A stretch of DNA of 41,221 nt from the NCBI GenBank assembly GCA_015296065.1, contig DVDU01000099.1, positions 1-41,221 on the forward strand, read 5' to 3'. The stretch comes from Oscillatoriaceae cyanobacterium M33_DOE_052 (GTDB lineage Bacteria > Cyanobacteriota > Cyanobacteriia > Cyanobacteriales > Laspinemataceae). The notes beneath the pieces are model-generated. The model worked only from the letters and a program-made list of their open reading frames with translations. It was not told the origin of the DNA and did no database searches. Below are positions 1 through 7,444 of the stretch, one piece after another (position 1 is the first letter of the stretch; each line of letters starts with the position of its first letter). Made by a program: the position numbers and the translations under genes.

Positions 1-135
1 CCCTTGCTCCCCTGCTCCCCTGCTCCCTTGCTCCCTTGCTCCCTTGCTCCCCTGCTCCCTTGCTCCCTTGCTCCCTTGCTCCCCGTCTCCCCGTCTCCCC
101 GTCACCCCATCTCCCCATCTCCCCATCTCCCCGTC
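1..135. repeat. G/C-skewed minisatellite (CTCCCTTG and CTCCCCGT units)
   Basis: The first 135 bases are a degenerate tandem array: 7-8-bp units CTCCCTTG / CTCCCCTG pass into CTCCCCGT / CTCCCCAT units. There are no unique spacers, so it is not a CRISPR. The CTCCCCGT unit recurs inside the tamB-like gene (25107-25144) and, as GGGAGACG units on the other strand, at 21541-21685. The array ends about 45 bases before the VWA gene start, so that gene's promoter must overlap or follow it. Confidence 0.9.
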
Positions 136-180
136 CTCTGGAAATCGTGCCAGAATTCAAAATAGCTAGAAGGAGAATTT

Positions 181-1422
181 ATGAAAGTCGGTTTGCAGCC
201 CGCTCTGAGTGATGCTAATTTAGACGCTAGTCAAGCTAGCAGCCAGCGCCAGCTATCTCTATCGATCGTGGCGAGACCTACGGGGATAGAAAAAACTGTC
301 CCTCTGAACTTATGTTTGATTCTGGACCACAGCGGCTCGATGCACGGTCAGCCTCTGACAACGGTAAAAGAGGCGGCGTACCGCATCGTTGAGCGTCTGT
401 CCCCGGGCGATCGCCTGAGTGTGGTGGCTTTCGACCACAAGGCTAAAGTGATTATCCGCAACCAGCAAGTGAATAACGACGCGGAAAAAATTAAAAAACA
501 AATCGACAAGCTGAAAGCTGACGGCGGGACTGCGATCGATGAAGGGATGAATTTAGCGATAGAGGAACTGGGTAAAGGCGCGACTAATACGGTTTCTCAG
601 GCGTTTCTCCTCACGGATGGAGAAAATGAACATGGTAATAATGAACGCTGTATTAAACTGGCGCGAGTGGCGGCGGAGGAAAACATCACTCTCAATGCTC
701 TGGGTTTTGGGGAGCATTGGAATCAAGATGTGATCGAAAGAATTTCTGATGCTGCTGGCGGGACGCTCTCGTATATTGAATATCCAGAGCAGGCGGTGGA
801 TAAGTTCAGTCAGGTATTTACTCGGATCCAGTCGGTGGGGTTGACAAATGCGCATTTGTTGTTAAAACTGATGCCGCGAGTGCGGTTGGCGGAACTGAAA
901 CCGATCGCCCAAGTGGCCCCGGATGCGATCGAGCTGGCGGTACAGCGGGAAAGTGACCAGGTATCGGTGCGTTTGGGTGATTTGATGACGGACGTGCAGC
1001 GGGTGGTCTTGGCAAATCTCTATGTGTCTCAGCTCCCGGTGGGGATGCAGTCTTTGGCGCAAGTGCAAGTACGCTATGATGACCCGTCAATGGGTCAGAA
1101 AGGGTTACTTTCTGAACCGGTGTTGGTGGAAACTAATGTTATTACACCTTATCAACCGGCGATTAATCCCCAAGTGCAGCAGCATATTTTGGCTTTGGCG
1201 AAGTACCGCCAAACTCAATTAGCGGAGCAGAAGTTGCAACAAGGCGATCGCCTGGGAGCGGCGACGATGTTGCAAACTGCGGCGAAAACTGCTTTGCAAA
1301 TGGGGGATAAAGGGGGAGCCACGGTGTTGCAAACTAGCGCTACTCGCCTGCAAGATGGGGAGGAGCTTTCTGAGAGCGATCGCAAGAAAACCCGCATCGT
1401 CTCCAAAACTGTCTTACAGTAA
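181..1422 (+). CDS. VWA domain-containing protein
   Basis: A 413-residue protein with a von Willebrand factor A domain at about residues 40-215. The metal-ion-dependent adhesion site is intact: D49-x-S51-x-S53 in ILDHSGSM, T117 in DGGTAIDEG and D146 in LLTDGEN. The C-terminal half (about 220-413) resembles the regions following VWA in cyanobacterial inter-alpha-trypsin-inhibitor-like proteins and ends in a Q/A-rich helical segment. No signal peptide or membrane segment is seen, so a cytoplasmic protein-binding role is likely; the partner is unknown. AAGGAG at 170-175, five bases before the ATG, supports this start. The stop is followed by a strong stem-loop (1438-1473). A decayed copy of the 3' end lies at 2559-2673. 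Confidence 0.9.
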   Translation: MKVGLQPALSDANLDASQASSQRQLSLSIVARPTGIEKTVPLNLCLILDHSGSMHGQPLTTVKEAAYRIVERLSPGDRLSVVAFDHKAKVIIRNQQVNNDAEKIKKQIDKLKADGGTAIDEGMNLAIEELGKGATNTVSQAFLLTDGENEHGNNERCIKLARVAAEENITLNALGFGEHWNQDVIERISDAAGGTLSYIEYPEQAVDKFSQVFTRIQSVGLTNAHLLLKLMPRVRLAELKPIAQVAPDAIELAVQRESDQVSVRLGDLMTDVQRVVLANLYVSQLPVGMQSLAQVQVRYDDPSMGQKGLLSEPVLVETNVITPYQPAINPQVQQHILALAKYRQTQLAEQKLQQGDRLGAATMLQTAAKTALQMGDKGGATVLQTSATRLQDGEELSESDRKKTRIVSKTVLQ

Positions 1423-1437
1423 TATCCCACCCAGCCT

Positions 1438-1473
1438 AAATCCAGAGGTGAAAATTTCCCCGCCTCTGGATTT
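1438..1473 (+). terminator. Stem-loop after the VWA gene
   Basis: AAATCCAGAGG (1438-1448) and CCTCTGGATTT (1463-1473) form a perfect 11-bp inverted repeat with a 14-base loop, 15 bases after the stop codon. The T-run is weak. The same stem with the same loop length but changed loop bases survives at 2638-2673, so the stem appears to be the conserved part. It most likely acts as a 3'-end hairpin. Confidence 0.6.
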
Positions 1474-1643
1474 GTGGTAAAATGGGATTTTATTGTATAT
1501 CCATCGCGAGAGAATTCTATATGTTGATTGAAAAAAGCATTCCGTTGCTTGAAGAAATTTTTCCTTGGGGCGATTCACATTGACCCAAGGATTACATAAA
1601 TATAAATCATGGAAATATTGACCAATGATGATGGAGAACAATT

Positions 1644-1901
1644 ATGAATAGCCAATTAATCGATTCTCTTGTGAAAGTTGTGCAGGCATTATCGGCGGCA
1701 GAACAGCAGGAACTTATTACCAAGCTGAATGGGTTGGTTCCATCTCCCGAATCAAATGAGCCAATGACATCACCATCATCCAGCCCAGCAGAGCATCCAG
1801 AGGCGTGGGATCTATTTTTAGCTTTGGGCGAAAATGCCACACCAGGTAAATTAGAAAACCCTTCTATTAACCACGATCGCTATCTTTATCAGCAACCATA
1901 A
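1644..1901 (+). CDS. Putative antitoxin of the PIN-domain pair
   Basis: An 85-residue acidic protein lying five bases upstream of a PIN-domain toxin gene. The N-terminal half (SQLIDSLVKVVQALSAAEQQELITKL) is predicted helical. The middle is low-complexity S/P/E, and the C-terminus ends in a short segment (INHDRYLYQQP) of the kind that wraps a PIN toxin in similar cyanobacterial pairs. No recognised DNA-binding fold is obvious. The antitoxin role is inferred from order, spacing and size. Translation probably starts at the ATG at 1644, preceded by GGAGAACAATT. Confidence 0.65.
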   Translation: MNSQLIDSLVKVVQALSAAEQQELITKLNGLVPSPESNEPMTSPSSSPAEHPEAWDLFLALGENATPGKLENPSINHDRYLYQQP

Positions 1902-1906
1902 TACCC

Positions 1907-2329
1907 ATGCCAATACCTAAACTATTTGTTGATACGAGTGCTTGGGTGGCCATTTGCGATAGTCGAGATGACTGTCACCAGCCAGCTTTGGTATTTAATC
2001 GAAAAATTGCCCGAAAGTTTACTTTAGTTGTCACCAACTATATCCTAGATGAAATTTATACACTGCTGCTGAATAATGCGGGTTATACCAAAACCTTGGA
2101 TTTCCAGCGAACTTTAGAGATTTTGCTCCAAGAAAGGGTTGTGGAGCTAATTTGGATAACGCCAGAGGTAGCTCGGCAAGCCTGGGTAATTTTTGAAAGG
2201 TTTAATACAGACAAACAGTGGTCGTTTACCGATTGCAGCTCTTATGTGGTCATGCAAGAACAAGGCATCACTGATGTATTTACCTTTGATCGCCACTTCT
2301 CGCAAATGGGCTTCAATCGTCTTCCTTGA
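1907..2329 (+). CDS. PIN domain-containing ribonuclease toxin (VapC-like)
   Basis: A 140-residue PIN-domain protein. The acidic active-site residues of the family are visible: D9 (FVDTSAWVAI), E49 (ILDEIYTLL), D109 (SFTDCSSYVVM) and D128 (FTFDRHF). Such proteins are Mg-dependent endoribonucleases, usually the toxin half of a type II toxin-antitoxin pair. The gene follows its putative antitoxin by five bases, consistent with a bicistronic operon. Length and motif spacing are normal for the family, so it is probably intact. The specific RNA target cannot be read from the sequence. Confidence 0.88.
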   Translation: MPIPKLFVDTSAWVAICDSRDDCHQPALVFNRKIARKFTLVVTNYILDEIYTLLLNNAGYTKTLDFQRTLEILLQERVVELIWITPEVARQAWVIFERFNTDKQWSFTDCSSYVVMQEQGITDVFTFDRHFSQMGFNRLP

Positions 2330-2558
2330 ATGGTAGGGTAGCCCGTCCCAGCCCTGTCAAGGTGGCAAATTTTGTCACGGTAAACCGTCTTTTCTGACGT
2401 TAATCAAACCAGATTTAGTCCACCGAACCATGCGCGGACCCCAGAATTGTCAGAGTTACGAGAGCTGAAAACCAGCCTCCTCGTTAACCACCAAGACGCG
2501 GGCTGGGTAGCCCGTCCTAACGCCTGAACATCCGATGGCGAGGGACTGGCTGCTCACC

Positions 2559-2673
2559 ATAAAGGCGGCGCCACGGTGTTCGCAAGAAAACCCGCATCGT
2601 CTCCAAAACCGTCTTACAGTAATATCCCACCCAGCATAAATCCAGAGGGAAAAATTTACAATCCTCTGGATTT
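2559..2673 (+). pseudogene. Remnant of a second copy of the VWA gene 3' end
   Basis: Bases 2559-2580 match 1307-1328 of the VWA gene with few differences (a stretch coding DKGGATVL). The sequence then jumps directly to a match of 1381-1448, which includes the codons for RKKTRIVSKTVLQ, the stop codon and the downstream stem-loop. The 52 bases 1329-1380 are missing. Nothing recognisable from the rest of the VWA gene lies upstream. This is a truncated, internally deleted duplicate in the same orientation, about 1.2 kb from its parent. Confidence 0.85.
2638..2673 (+). terminator. Stem-loop carried by the VWA remnant
   Basis: The stem AAATCCAGAGG (2638-2648) / CCTCTGGATTT (2663-2673) is identical to the one at 1438-1473, again with a 14-base loop. 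The loop bases differ while both arms are unchanged, so the hairpin outlived the gene next to it. Confidence 0.5.
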
Positions 2674-3035
2674 GTGCTAAACTTGTATTTTCTTGCCATT
2701 TGGGGATGGGTTCAGACCCGATTGCTGCCGGTAAAATTATCCCAAATCCGAAGATGAAAACCAGATAATAATCTCAGGAACATTAAATGTTTTATGGGAT
2801 AATATTGGGCGAAAATAGTTGGTTGATGGCTGAATTGACCAATTCCAAATTTACCGAAATTTGTTCCCAGATTTGGAATTTCAATAAAATCAATTCCGGG
2901 AGCAGAGATAGGTGGGATGATGGCGTTTTCATTGCCCCATTCGCCCGCCAGTTATTCCCGCTCCGATGCCTTCGGAACTGAGCGGAGATAATCGGCAAAG
3001 AGAGGACACGGTAATGCCGTGTCCCTACGGATGAA

Positions 3036-3692
3036 TTAAAATTCGATTCCCGCTTGAGCTTTGATACCTTGTTCGCGGAAGGGGTGTTTAATTAGAGTCA
3101 TTTCTGTTACTAAGTCGGCGGCTTCGATGAGCGCGGTAGGGGCGCCTCTTCCGGTGAGGATAATGTGAGTATCGGGGGATTTTTCGGCCAAACCGGCGAG
3201 AATTTGCTCTACTGGTAGATAACCCAGTTTGAGGGCAACATTGATTTCGTCAAGCAGGATCAGTTTGAATTCGGGGTTATGGATGTAAGATAGAGCTAGA
3301 GTCCAGGCTTCTTGGGCTTTGGCGATGTCCCGATCGCGGTCTTGAGTTTCCCAGGTGAAGCCTTCACCAAGGGCGTGAAATTGCAGTTGGGGCGTCCAGC
3401 GGCTGAGGGCAGCTTTTTCCGCTGGTTCCCAGGCGCCTTTGATGAATTGGACGATCGCCACACGGAAACCGTGACCCAAAGAGCGTAATACCATCCCCAA
3501 AGCAGCGGTAGTTTTACCCTTACCGTTTCCAGTATTCACCACTATCAATCCTTTTTCCTCCGACGCCAGCGCTACCCGCTTTTCCTGCACTTCTTTGCGG
3601 CGCTGCATCTTCTGGCGGTACTGCTCCGGCGTCAAGGACGGCTCTAGCGTTGCCTCGGTTGTGGGTAATTCTACATCAGTATTTGTGGCCAT
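3036..3692 (-). CDS. cobO: Cob(I)yrinic acid a,c-diamide adenosyltransferase
   Basis: A 218-residue CobO/BtuR/CobA-family ATP:corrinoid adenosyltransferase. It adds the 5'-deoxyadenosyl group from ATP to cob(I)alamin precursors in (pseudo)cobalamin synthesis or salvage, in the cytoplasm. The P-loop NTGNGKGKTTAALG lies at about residues 53-66, followed by the family-typical RVAIVQFIKGAW and LILLDEINVALKLGYL segments. The end (ADLVTEMTLIKHPFREQGIKAQAGIEF) is also typical, so the protein is full length. The first 45 residues are a polar extension common in cyanobacterial members. I looked for a cobalamin riboswitch upstream and saw no convincing B12-box. Confidence 0.95.
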   Translation of the reverse strand: MATNTDVELPTTEATLEPSLTPEQYRQKMQRRKEVQEKRVALASEEKGLIVVNTGNGKGKTTAALGMVLRSLGHGFRVAIVQFIKGAWEPAEKAALSRWTPQLQFHALGEGFTWETQDRDRDIAKAQEAWTLALSYIHNPEFKLILLDEINVALKLGYLPVEQILAGLAEKSPDTHIILTGRGAPTALIEAADLVTEMTLIKHPFREQGIKAQAGIEF

Positions 3693-3792
3693 CGCGTTTT
3701 TTCCTCAATATTTCCCTGAATTAGGGCAAGTGGGTTGGCAAATTTACTCTTGAGGAGATTATCCCCCGAATCGGGGACGGGTGAGATGGGTT

Positions 3793-3840
3793 ATAATTGA
3801 TAATTGATAATTGATAATTGATAATTGATAATTGATAATT
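3793..3840. repeat. Heptanucleotide tandem repeat (ATAATTG)7
   Basis: Seven nearly perfect copies of ATAATTG (the last lacks one base) between the divergent cobO and downstream small gene. This is the class of short tandemly repeated heptamer often found between cyanobacterial genes. Copy number is probably variable between strains. Confidence 0.9.
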
Positions 3841-4047
3841 ACCTCCCCGGCTCTCCAACTGGGGGGCCCGAAGAGGGAGGGTTAATTCTATGTTAAAGTC
3901 AAATTAAGAACAGGTTAAAGGGTAGCTGAGGGAAAGGGCGATCGACACGAAAGATAGCAAAAAATCGCATCTGGCGAGAAATCCTTCTCACCTCGGGCGT
4001 TCAGGTTAATAAACGGGGCAGTTATTCTGTTGAATAGGGAGGAGATG

Positions 4048-4296
4048 ATGGCGGAAAAAGATAATTTTTTGCAACCTCGGAGTCGGTACTACGGCGAATT
4101 CACGCCGGAACACCTGGTTTTCAACGCCAATCTGCAGGAATTTGCCCAAAAAGTGAGTTATATTTGCAGTCTGGAAACCGGGGGCAAGATGACTCCTGAA
4201 CAGGCATATGAAGAAATCAAGATTCTGTGGAAAGAGTTAAAAAAATCCAAAAAAGAGCTGAAAATCGGCAAACCGGAGGATAATCCAGAAAACTGA
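4048..4296 (+). CDS. Small conserved cyanobacterial protein (DUF7219-like)
   Basis: About 82 residues. The start NFLQPRSRYYGEFTPEHLVFNANLQEF matches what I recall of a small protein family widespread in cyanobacteria (DUF7219); its function is unknown to me. The rest is helical and lysine-rich, ending in KELKKSKKELKIG. I choose the ATG at 4048 because GGAGG (4038-4042) sits five bases upstream; ATG 4045 and TTG 4030 would leave this motif too close or inside the gene. No signal peptide or membrane segment. It lies upstream of moeA, separated by a repeat array, so co-transcription is uncertain. Confidence 0.8.
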   Translation: MAEKDNFLQPRSRYYGEFTPEHLVFNANLQEFAQKVSYICSLETGGKMTPEQAYEEIKILWKELKKSKKELKIGKPEDNPEN

Positions 4297-4302
4297 CGCT
4301 AG

Positions 4303-4407
4303 TTATTGGTCATTAGTCCCAGAGTCCTTGGTCAAAAGGTAGGAGGGGGTTGGAAACCCACCCTGACAAAGGACTTTTGACAAATGACTTTGGACAAATG
4401 ACCAACT
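4303..4407. repeat. GACAAA/TTTGTC repeat array in inverted arrangement
   Basis: The left arm has GGTCATTAGTCC and GTCCTTGGTC; the right arm has GACAAAGGAC, GACAAATGAC and GGACAAATGACC. The arms are roughly complementary around a central GGGTTGGAAACCC, so the whole may fold as an imperfect hairpin. It belongs to the same family as the arrays at 5741, 11651, 13830, 28819, 31968, 32966, 36287 and 37026. Confidence 0.75.
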
Positions 4408-4459
4408 ACGCCTATAATCGATAATTGAGATAATTAGGTGTTTTGATTGGGAGAGCGGT

Positions 4460-5707
4460 ATGCTGCCAGTGGGAGAAGCCGAGGCGATCGTCCTCAACTT
4501 AGTTCAACCCCTTGGGGAGAGAGACGTAGAAATCCTGGACCTGGTAGCAGCAGCAGGACGCATCTTAGCCGCGCCAGTATCGGGAAAACTCGATGTACCC
4601 CATTGGGATAACTCCGCAATGGACGGTTATGCCGTCAAATACGACGACGTGAAAAACGCCAGTGACAGCAACCCAGCAGTATTGGAAATCAAAGAAGAAA
4701 TCCCCGCCGGGAAACAGCCACAGATGACCGTGCAACCAGGACAAGCGGCGCGCATATTCACCGGCTCGATGATGCCTCTTGGCGCTGATACTGTGATTAT
4801 GCAGGAGCAAACCAGACGCCGAGATAACCGCGTAGAAATTTTAGTCACCCCGCCAGCTCCGGGAGATTTCGTCCGCCATCGCGGCGAATTCTATCAAGCC
4901 ATGACCCCCCTGCTCCAGCCAGGAGTCCGGTTAGGAGCAGCGGATATCGCCGTATTAGCATCAGCGCAAGGCACCGAAGTCCCAGTCTTCCGCCGTCCCC
5001 GAGTCGCCATATTTTCCACAGGAGATGAGCTAGTGGGAGCAGGAGAACCCATAGGCCCCGGACAACTGGTGGACTCCAATCAATATGCCTTAGCGGTAGC
5101 GGCGACAGCAGCGGGGTGTGAAGCGTTGCGCTTAGGTATTGTCAAGGACGATAAAAGAGTTTTACAAGAGGCAATGGCTCGGGCTCTCAACAGTGCGGAC
5201 GTGGTTCTCTCCACTGGCGGCGTTTCTGTAGGAGATTACGACTACGTAGAAGAAATTATCGTCAGTTTAGGCGGCACGATCCACATTACCTCTGTCGCCA
5301 TCAAACCCGGTAAACCCCTCACCGTCGCCACCTTTCCCCAAACAGAATTACCCGGCGCCCCTCCTAAATTATATTTCGGTTTGCCCGGTAATCCCGTTTC
5401 TACCTTAATCACATTTTGGCGATTTGTAGAACCAGCTCTGAAAAAATTATCCGGTTTAACTTCTGGCTGGGGACCATTGTTTGTTCCCGCTCGCACCCGC
5501 CAAGATTTGCGCGCTGGCGGACAGCGGGAAACCTATCTTTGGGGGAAAATCCACCGCAGTGATGGTGGTTGGGAATTTGAACTCGCCGCCGGTAGCCACA
5601 GTTCGGGGAATTTAATCAATTTAGCTCAAACCACGGGTTTGGCAGTGGTGCCCGTGGGACAAAAAGCGATCGCCGCCGGGGAAACAGTGACGGTTTTGCT
5701 CGTGTAA
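4460..5707 (+). CDS. moeA: Molybdopterin molybdenumtransferase
   Basis: A 415-residue MoeA. It inserts molybdate into adenylylated molybdopterin to make the molybdenum cofactor, in the cytoplasm. Domain order is standard: N-terminal MoeA region with DNSAMDGYAV at about residues 50-59, the MoCF-binding (MogA-like) domain with STGDEL at about 186 and STGGVSVGDYDYV at about 250, then GLPGNPVSTLITFWRFVEP, and a C-terminal beta domain from about 340. Length is typical and nothing is missing. A degenerate GTAGTAGGGCTTTAGCCC palindrome (5708-5729) follows the stop directly. No other molybdenum-cofactor genes are adjacent. Confidence 0.95.
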   Translation: MLPVGEAEAIVLNLVQPLGERDVEILDLVAAAGRILAAPVSGKLDVPHWDNSAMDGYAVKYDDVKNASDSNPAVLEIKEEIPAGKQPQMTVQPGQAARIFTGSMMPLGADTVIMQEQTRRRDNRVEILVTPPAPGDFVRHRGEFYQAMTPLLQPGVRLGAADIAVLASAQGTEVPVFRRPRVAIFSTGDELVGAGEPIGPGQLVDSNQYALAVAATAAGCEALRLGIVKDDKRVLQEAMARALNSADVVLSTGGVSVGDYDYVEEIIVSLGGTIHITSVAIKPGKPLTVATFPQTELPGAPPKLYFGLPGNPVSTLITFWRFVEPALKKLSGLTSGWGPLFVPARTRQDLRAGGQRETYLWGKIHRSDGGWEFELAAGSHSSGNLINLAQTTGLAVVPVGQKAIAAGETVTVLLV

Positions 5708-5775
5708 GTTTGTAGTAGGGCTTTAGCCCAGAGGAATGTCATTTGTCAAAAGTCCCTTGTCACTTGTCATTTGCC
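5708..5775. repeat. Two intergenic repeat units between moeA and the GT39 gene
   Basis: GTTTGTAGTAGGGCTTTAGCCC (split here as GTTTGTAGTAGG + GCTTTAGCCC) lies at 5708-5729, followed by TTTGTC-type units to about 5775. The latter overlap the 3' end of the minus-strand GT39 gene and provide its last codons and stop (AAT GAC AAG TGA). Confidence 0.7.
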
Positions 5776-7439
5776 AAAATCGTGATCCGATTGTCTAGAG
5801 CCGATATGTTCTGGGGATAAATCCATTTTGGCACTGGCTTAGAACGGCGATTGAATCTAATTTTATAGCCATAATGACCTTTCAGTAAATTTTGAATGTA
5901 CTCAGCAATACCAGGATAATACTCCCGGCCTTTTTTGGTGAAAAATCGATTGTAATATAAGGAATTGAGACTAATATAGTCCGGGTGGCGCATTTTCAGG
6001 GCTGCTAAGGTAAAAAATTTCTTTTCATTTTCAATTACAGCGAGGTTTCTCTGGATACCCTCCCAGGCCCAGGGATGGTTTTTCAAGATAGATTCAAATA
6101 TTTTATCTCTGATAGTCAGCCTGTGGGGCATTCTCGTTTCTTTGAAACTAAATCCCGGTATCTTATCCCATTCAGGACTGTAGCGCATTGATTCTATAGA
6201 ACTGCCAGGAGCGATATTCTGTTTGACCCAGGCCATAGCTTCTATGCGGGGGTCTTCGGCAAACCTCTTGCCCACGTAAAAACTGCAAATGACATTATAG
6301 CTGAGGATACCAGCCAAACCCAGGGCTAAAATCTGACGGGGTTTTATCCACATCAGAAAAGGAGAAGATGCCATGAGCCAGTAAGGCAAAATCGGCATCA
6401 CGAAACGGCTTTCTAGCCGAGAAAACTGCCCAAACTTGTAATAGTAGAGGAAAAATACAGACCAAAGCAAGATTAGCGCTTTTGTCTCAAGCGGCGATTT
6501 TTTGTTTACTGCCAGAAAGTAAAAACCAAAGCCAAAGCCGCCCAAAAACAGCCAAAACGACGGCCAGCCAACAATTTCTGCCAGACGGACAAAAAACTGG
6601 CCGTAACTCGTGCCCGTAGTGCCATCATATACAGGAGTGACAACATAGTTGTACATGAAATCACTGATAAAAGTGCGATAGTCCAGGATGGCAAAAGGAT
6701 TTCCCGCGATAAACCCCACCGGAACTGCGGCCAGACCGAACCAGAGTCGGCGGCTGAAGATTAGCTTTTTTGGCAGCTTTTTCCAGGAAAAATTATCTAC
6801 AGAAAGAATATGAGCCACCACAATAGTGATACCTATGGCCAAGCCGTTGTATTTGGTTGCTGTAGCGATTCCCGTAAATAGACCTGCCCGGATATAATCC
6901 CACTTTGACCCGCCGAAAAAGATGTTTTGCGCGAAGTAAAAAGCCAGCAACATCGCGAACATCACCGGGATGTCCGTGGTGAGAAAATGGCTAAAAACTA
7001 TCAATCCGGCACTAGAGGCAAACAGCAGCGCGATCGTCCGCGCCGGGAAAAGCCCAAAAAACCGCTTAGTGATATGATAAACTAAAATAATGCTGCCCAA
7101 AAAGAGCATCGCCGTGATAATTCTCCCCCAAAATACTTTAGAGTAAGTGAGCAAGTCCGATTCCAGGGAAAAAATTTTGCCGATAATGTAAATGGGAACC
7201 GATGACAGGAAAAAACTAAAGTAACTGTGAAAAGGCGGCTTTTGAAACCACTTGGGATTGAAGGGCAACTCCCCCTGGCGAAACAGGTGTTGGAAGGCAA
7301 TTTCGTCTTGATGCCAGGATTCCAACCTGCCCCAAGTCAGCCCGTATAAACAGAAACTAAATCCTAAAACTAACGCTACGAGTAAAACAGGGTCGATTTT
7401 TTTCAGCATGGCTTTTAGTTGATTGTGTTGAGACTGCAA
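5760..7439 (-). CDS. GT39-type membrane glycosyltransferase (ArnT/PMT superfamily), copy 1
   Basis: A 559-residue polytopic membrane protein of the dolichyl-phosphate-mannose mannosyltransferase superfamily. These enzymes transfer a sugar from a polyprenyl-phosphate donor on the outer face of the membrane. The conserved acidic pair of the first external loop is D45-E46 (SWHQDEIAFQ), followed by FNPKWFQKPPFHSYFSFF. About ten hydrophobic segments span residues 17-390, with a soluble C-terminal domain. It begins five bases after the end of its tandem paralogue at 7445-9085, so the two are surely one transcript. Its last residues (NDK-stop) come from an intergenic repeat; the paralogue ends ILARE. 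The acceptor is unknown, but the neighbours suggest polysaccharide or glycolipid. Confidence 0.85.
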   Translation of the reverse strand: MQSQHNQLKAMLKKIDPVLLVALVLGFSFCLYGLTWGRLESWHQDEIAFQHLFRQGELPFNPKWFQKPPFHSYFSFFLSSVPIYIIGKIFSLESDLLTYSKVFWGRIITAMLFLGSIILVYHITKRFFGLFPARTIALLFASSAGLIVFSHFLTTDIPVMFAMLLAFYFAQNIFFGGSKWDYIRAGLFTGIATATKYNGLAIGITIVVAHILSVDNFSWKKLPKKLIFSRRLWFGLAAVPVGFIAGNPFAILDYRTFISDFMYNYVVTPVYDGTTGTSYGQFFVRLAEIVGWPSFWLFLGGFGFGFYFLAVNKKSPLETKALILLWSVFFLYYYKFGQFSRLESRFVMPILPYWLMASSPFLMWIKPRQILALGLAGILSYNVICSFYVGKRFAEDPRIEAMAWVKQNIAPGSSIESMRYSPEWDKIPGFSFKETRMPHRLTIRDKIFESILKNHPWAWEGIQRNLAVIENEKKFFTLAALKMRHPDYISLNSLYYNRFFTKKGREYYPGIAEYIQNLLKGHYGYKIRFNRRSKPVPKWIYPQNISALDNRITILANDK

Positions 7440-7444
7440 GCAAG

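Larger units (their letters stand above)
2330..3035. other. 700-bp intergenic region with gene remnant and inverted repeats
   Basis: No convincing intact gene. It contains two copies of GGGTAGCCCGTCC (about 2336 and 2507), the decayed VWA 3' end (2559-2673) and a perfect 10-bp inverted repeat AATTCCAAAT/ATTTGGAATT (2841-2850 and 2871-2880). An open frame of 64 codons at 2787-2981 has an AGGA eight bases upstream but no recognisable protein family, so I do not call it a gene. The rest looks like degraded sequence. Confidence 0.6.

Noticed and set aside
1-135. Possible CRISPR-like array at the window start
   Set aside because: Units of 7-8 bases follow each other directly without unique spacers. 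It is a minisatellite, not a CRISPR.
2787-2981. 64-codon open frame as a small gene
   Set aside because: It has a weak upstream AGGA, but the translation shows no family and it spans an inverted repeat in degraded sequence.
3693-4029. Cobalamin riboswitch upstream of cobO
   Set aside because: No convincing B12-box or matching hairpin set on the cobO strand. A covariance-model search would settle it.
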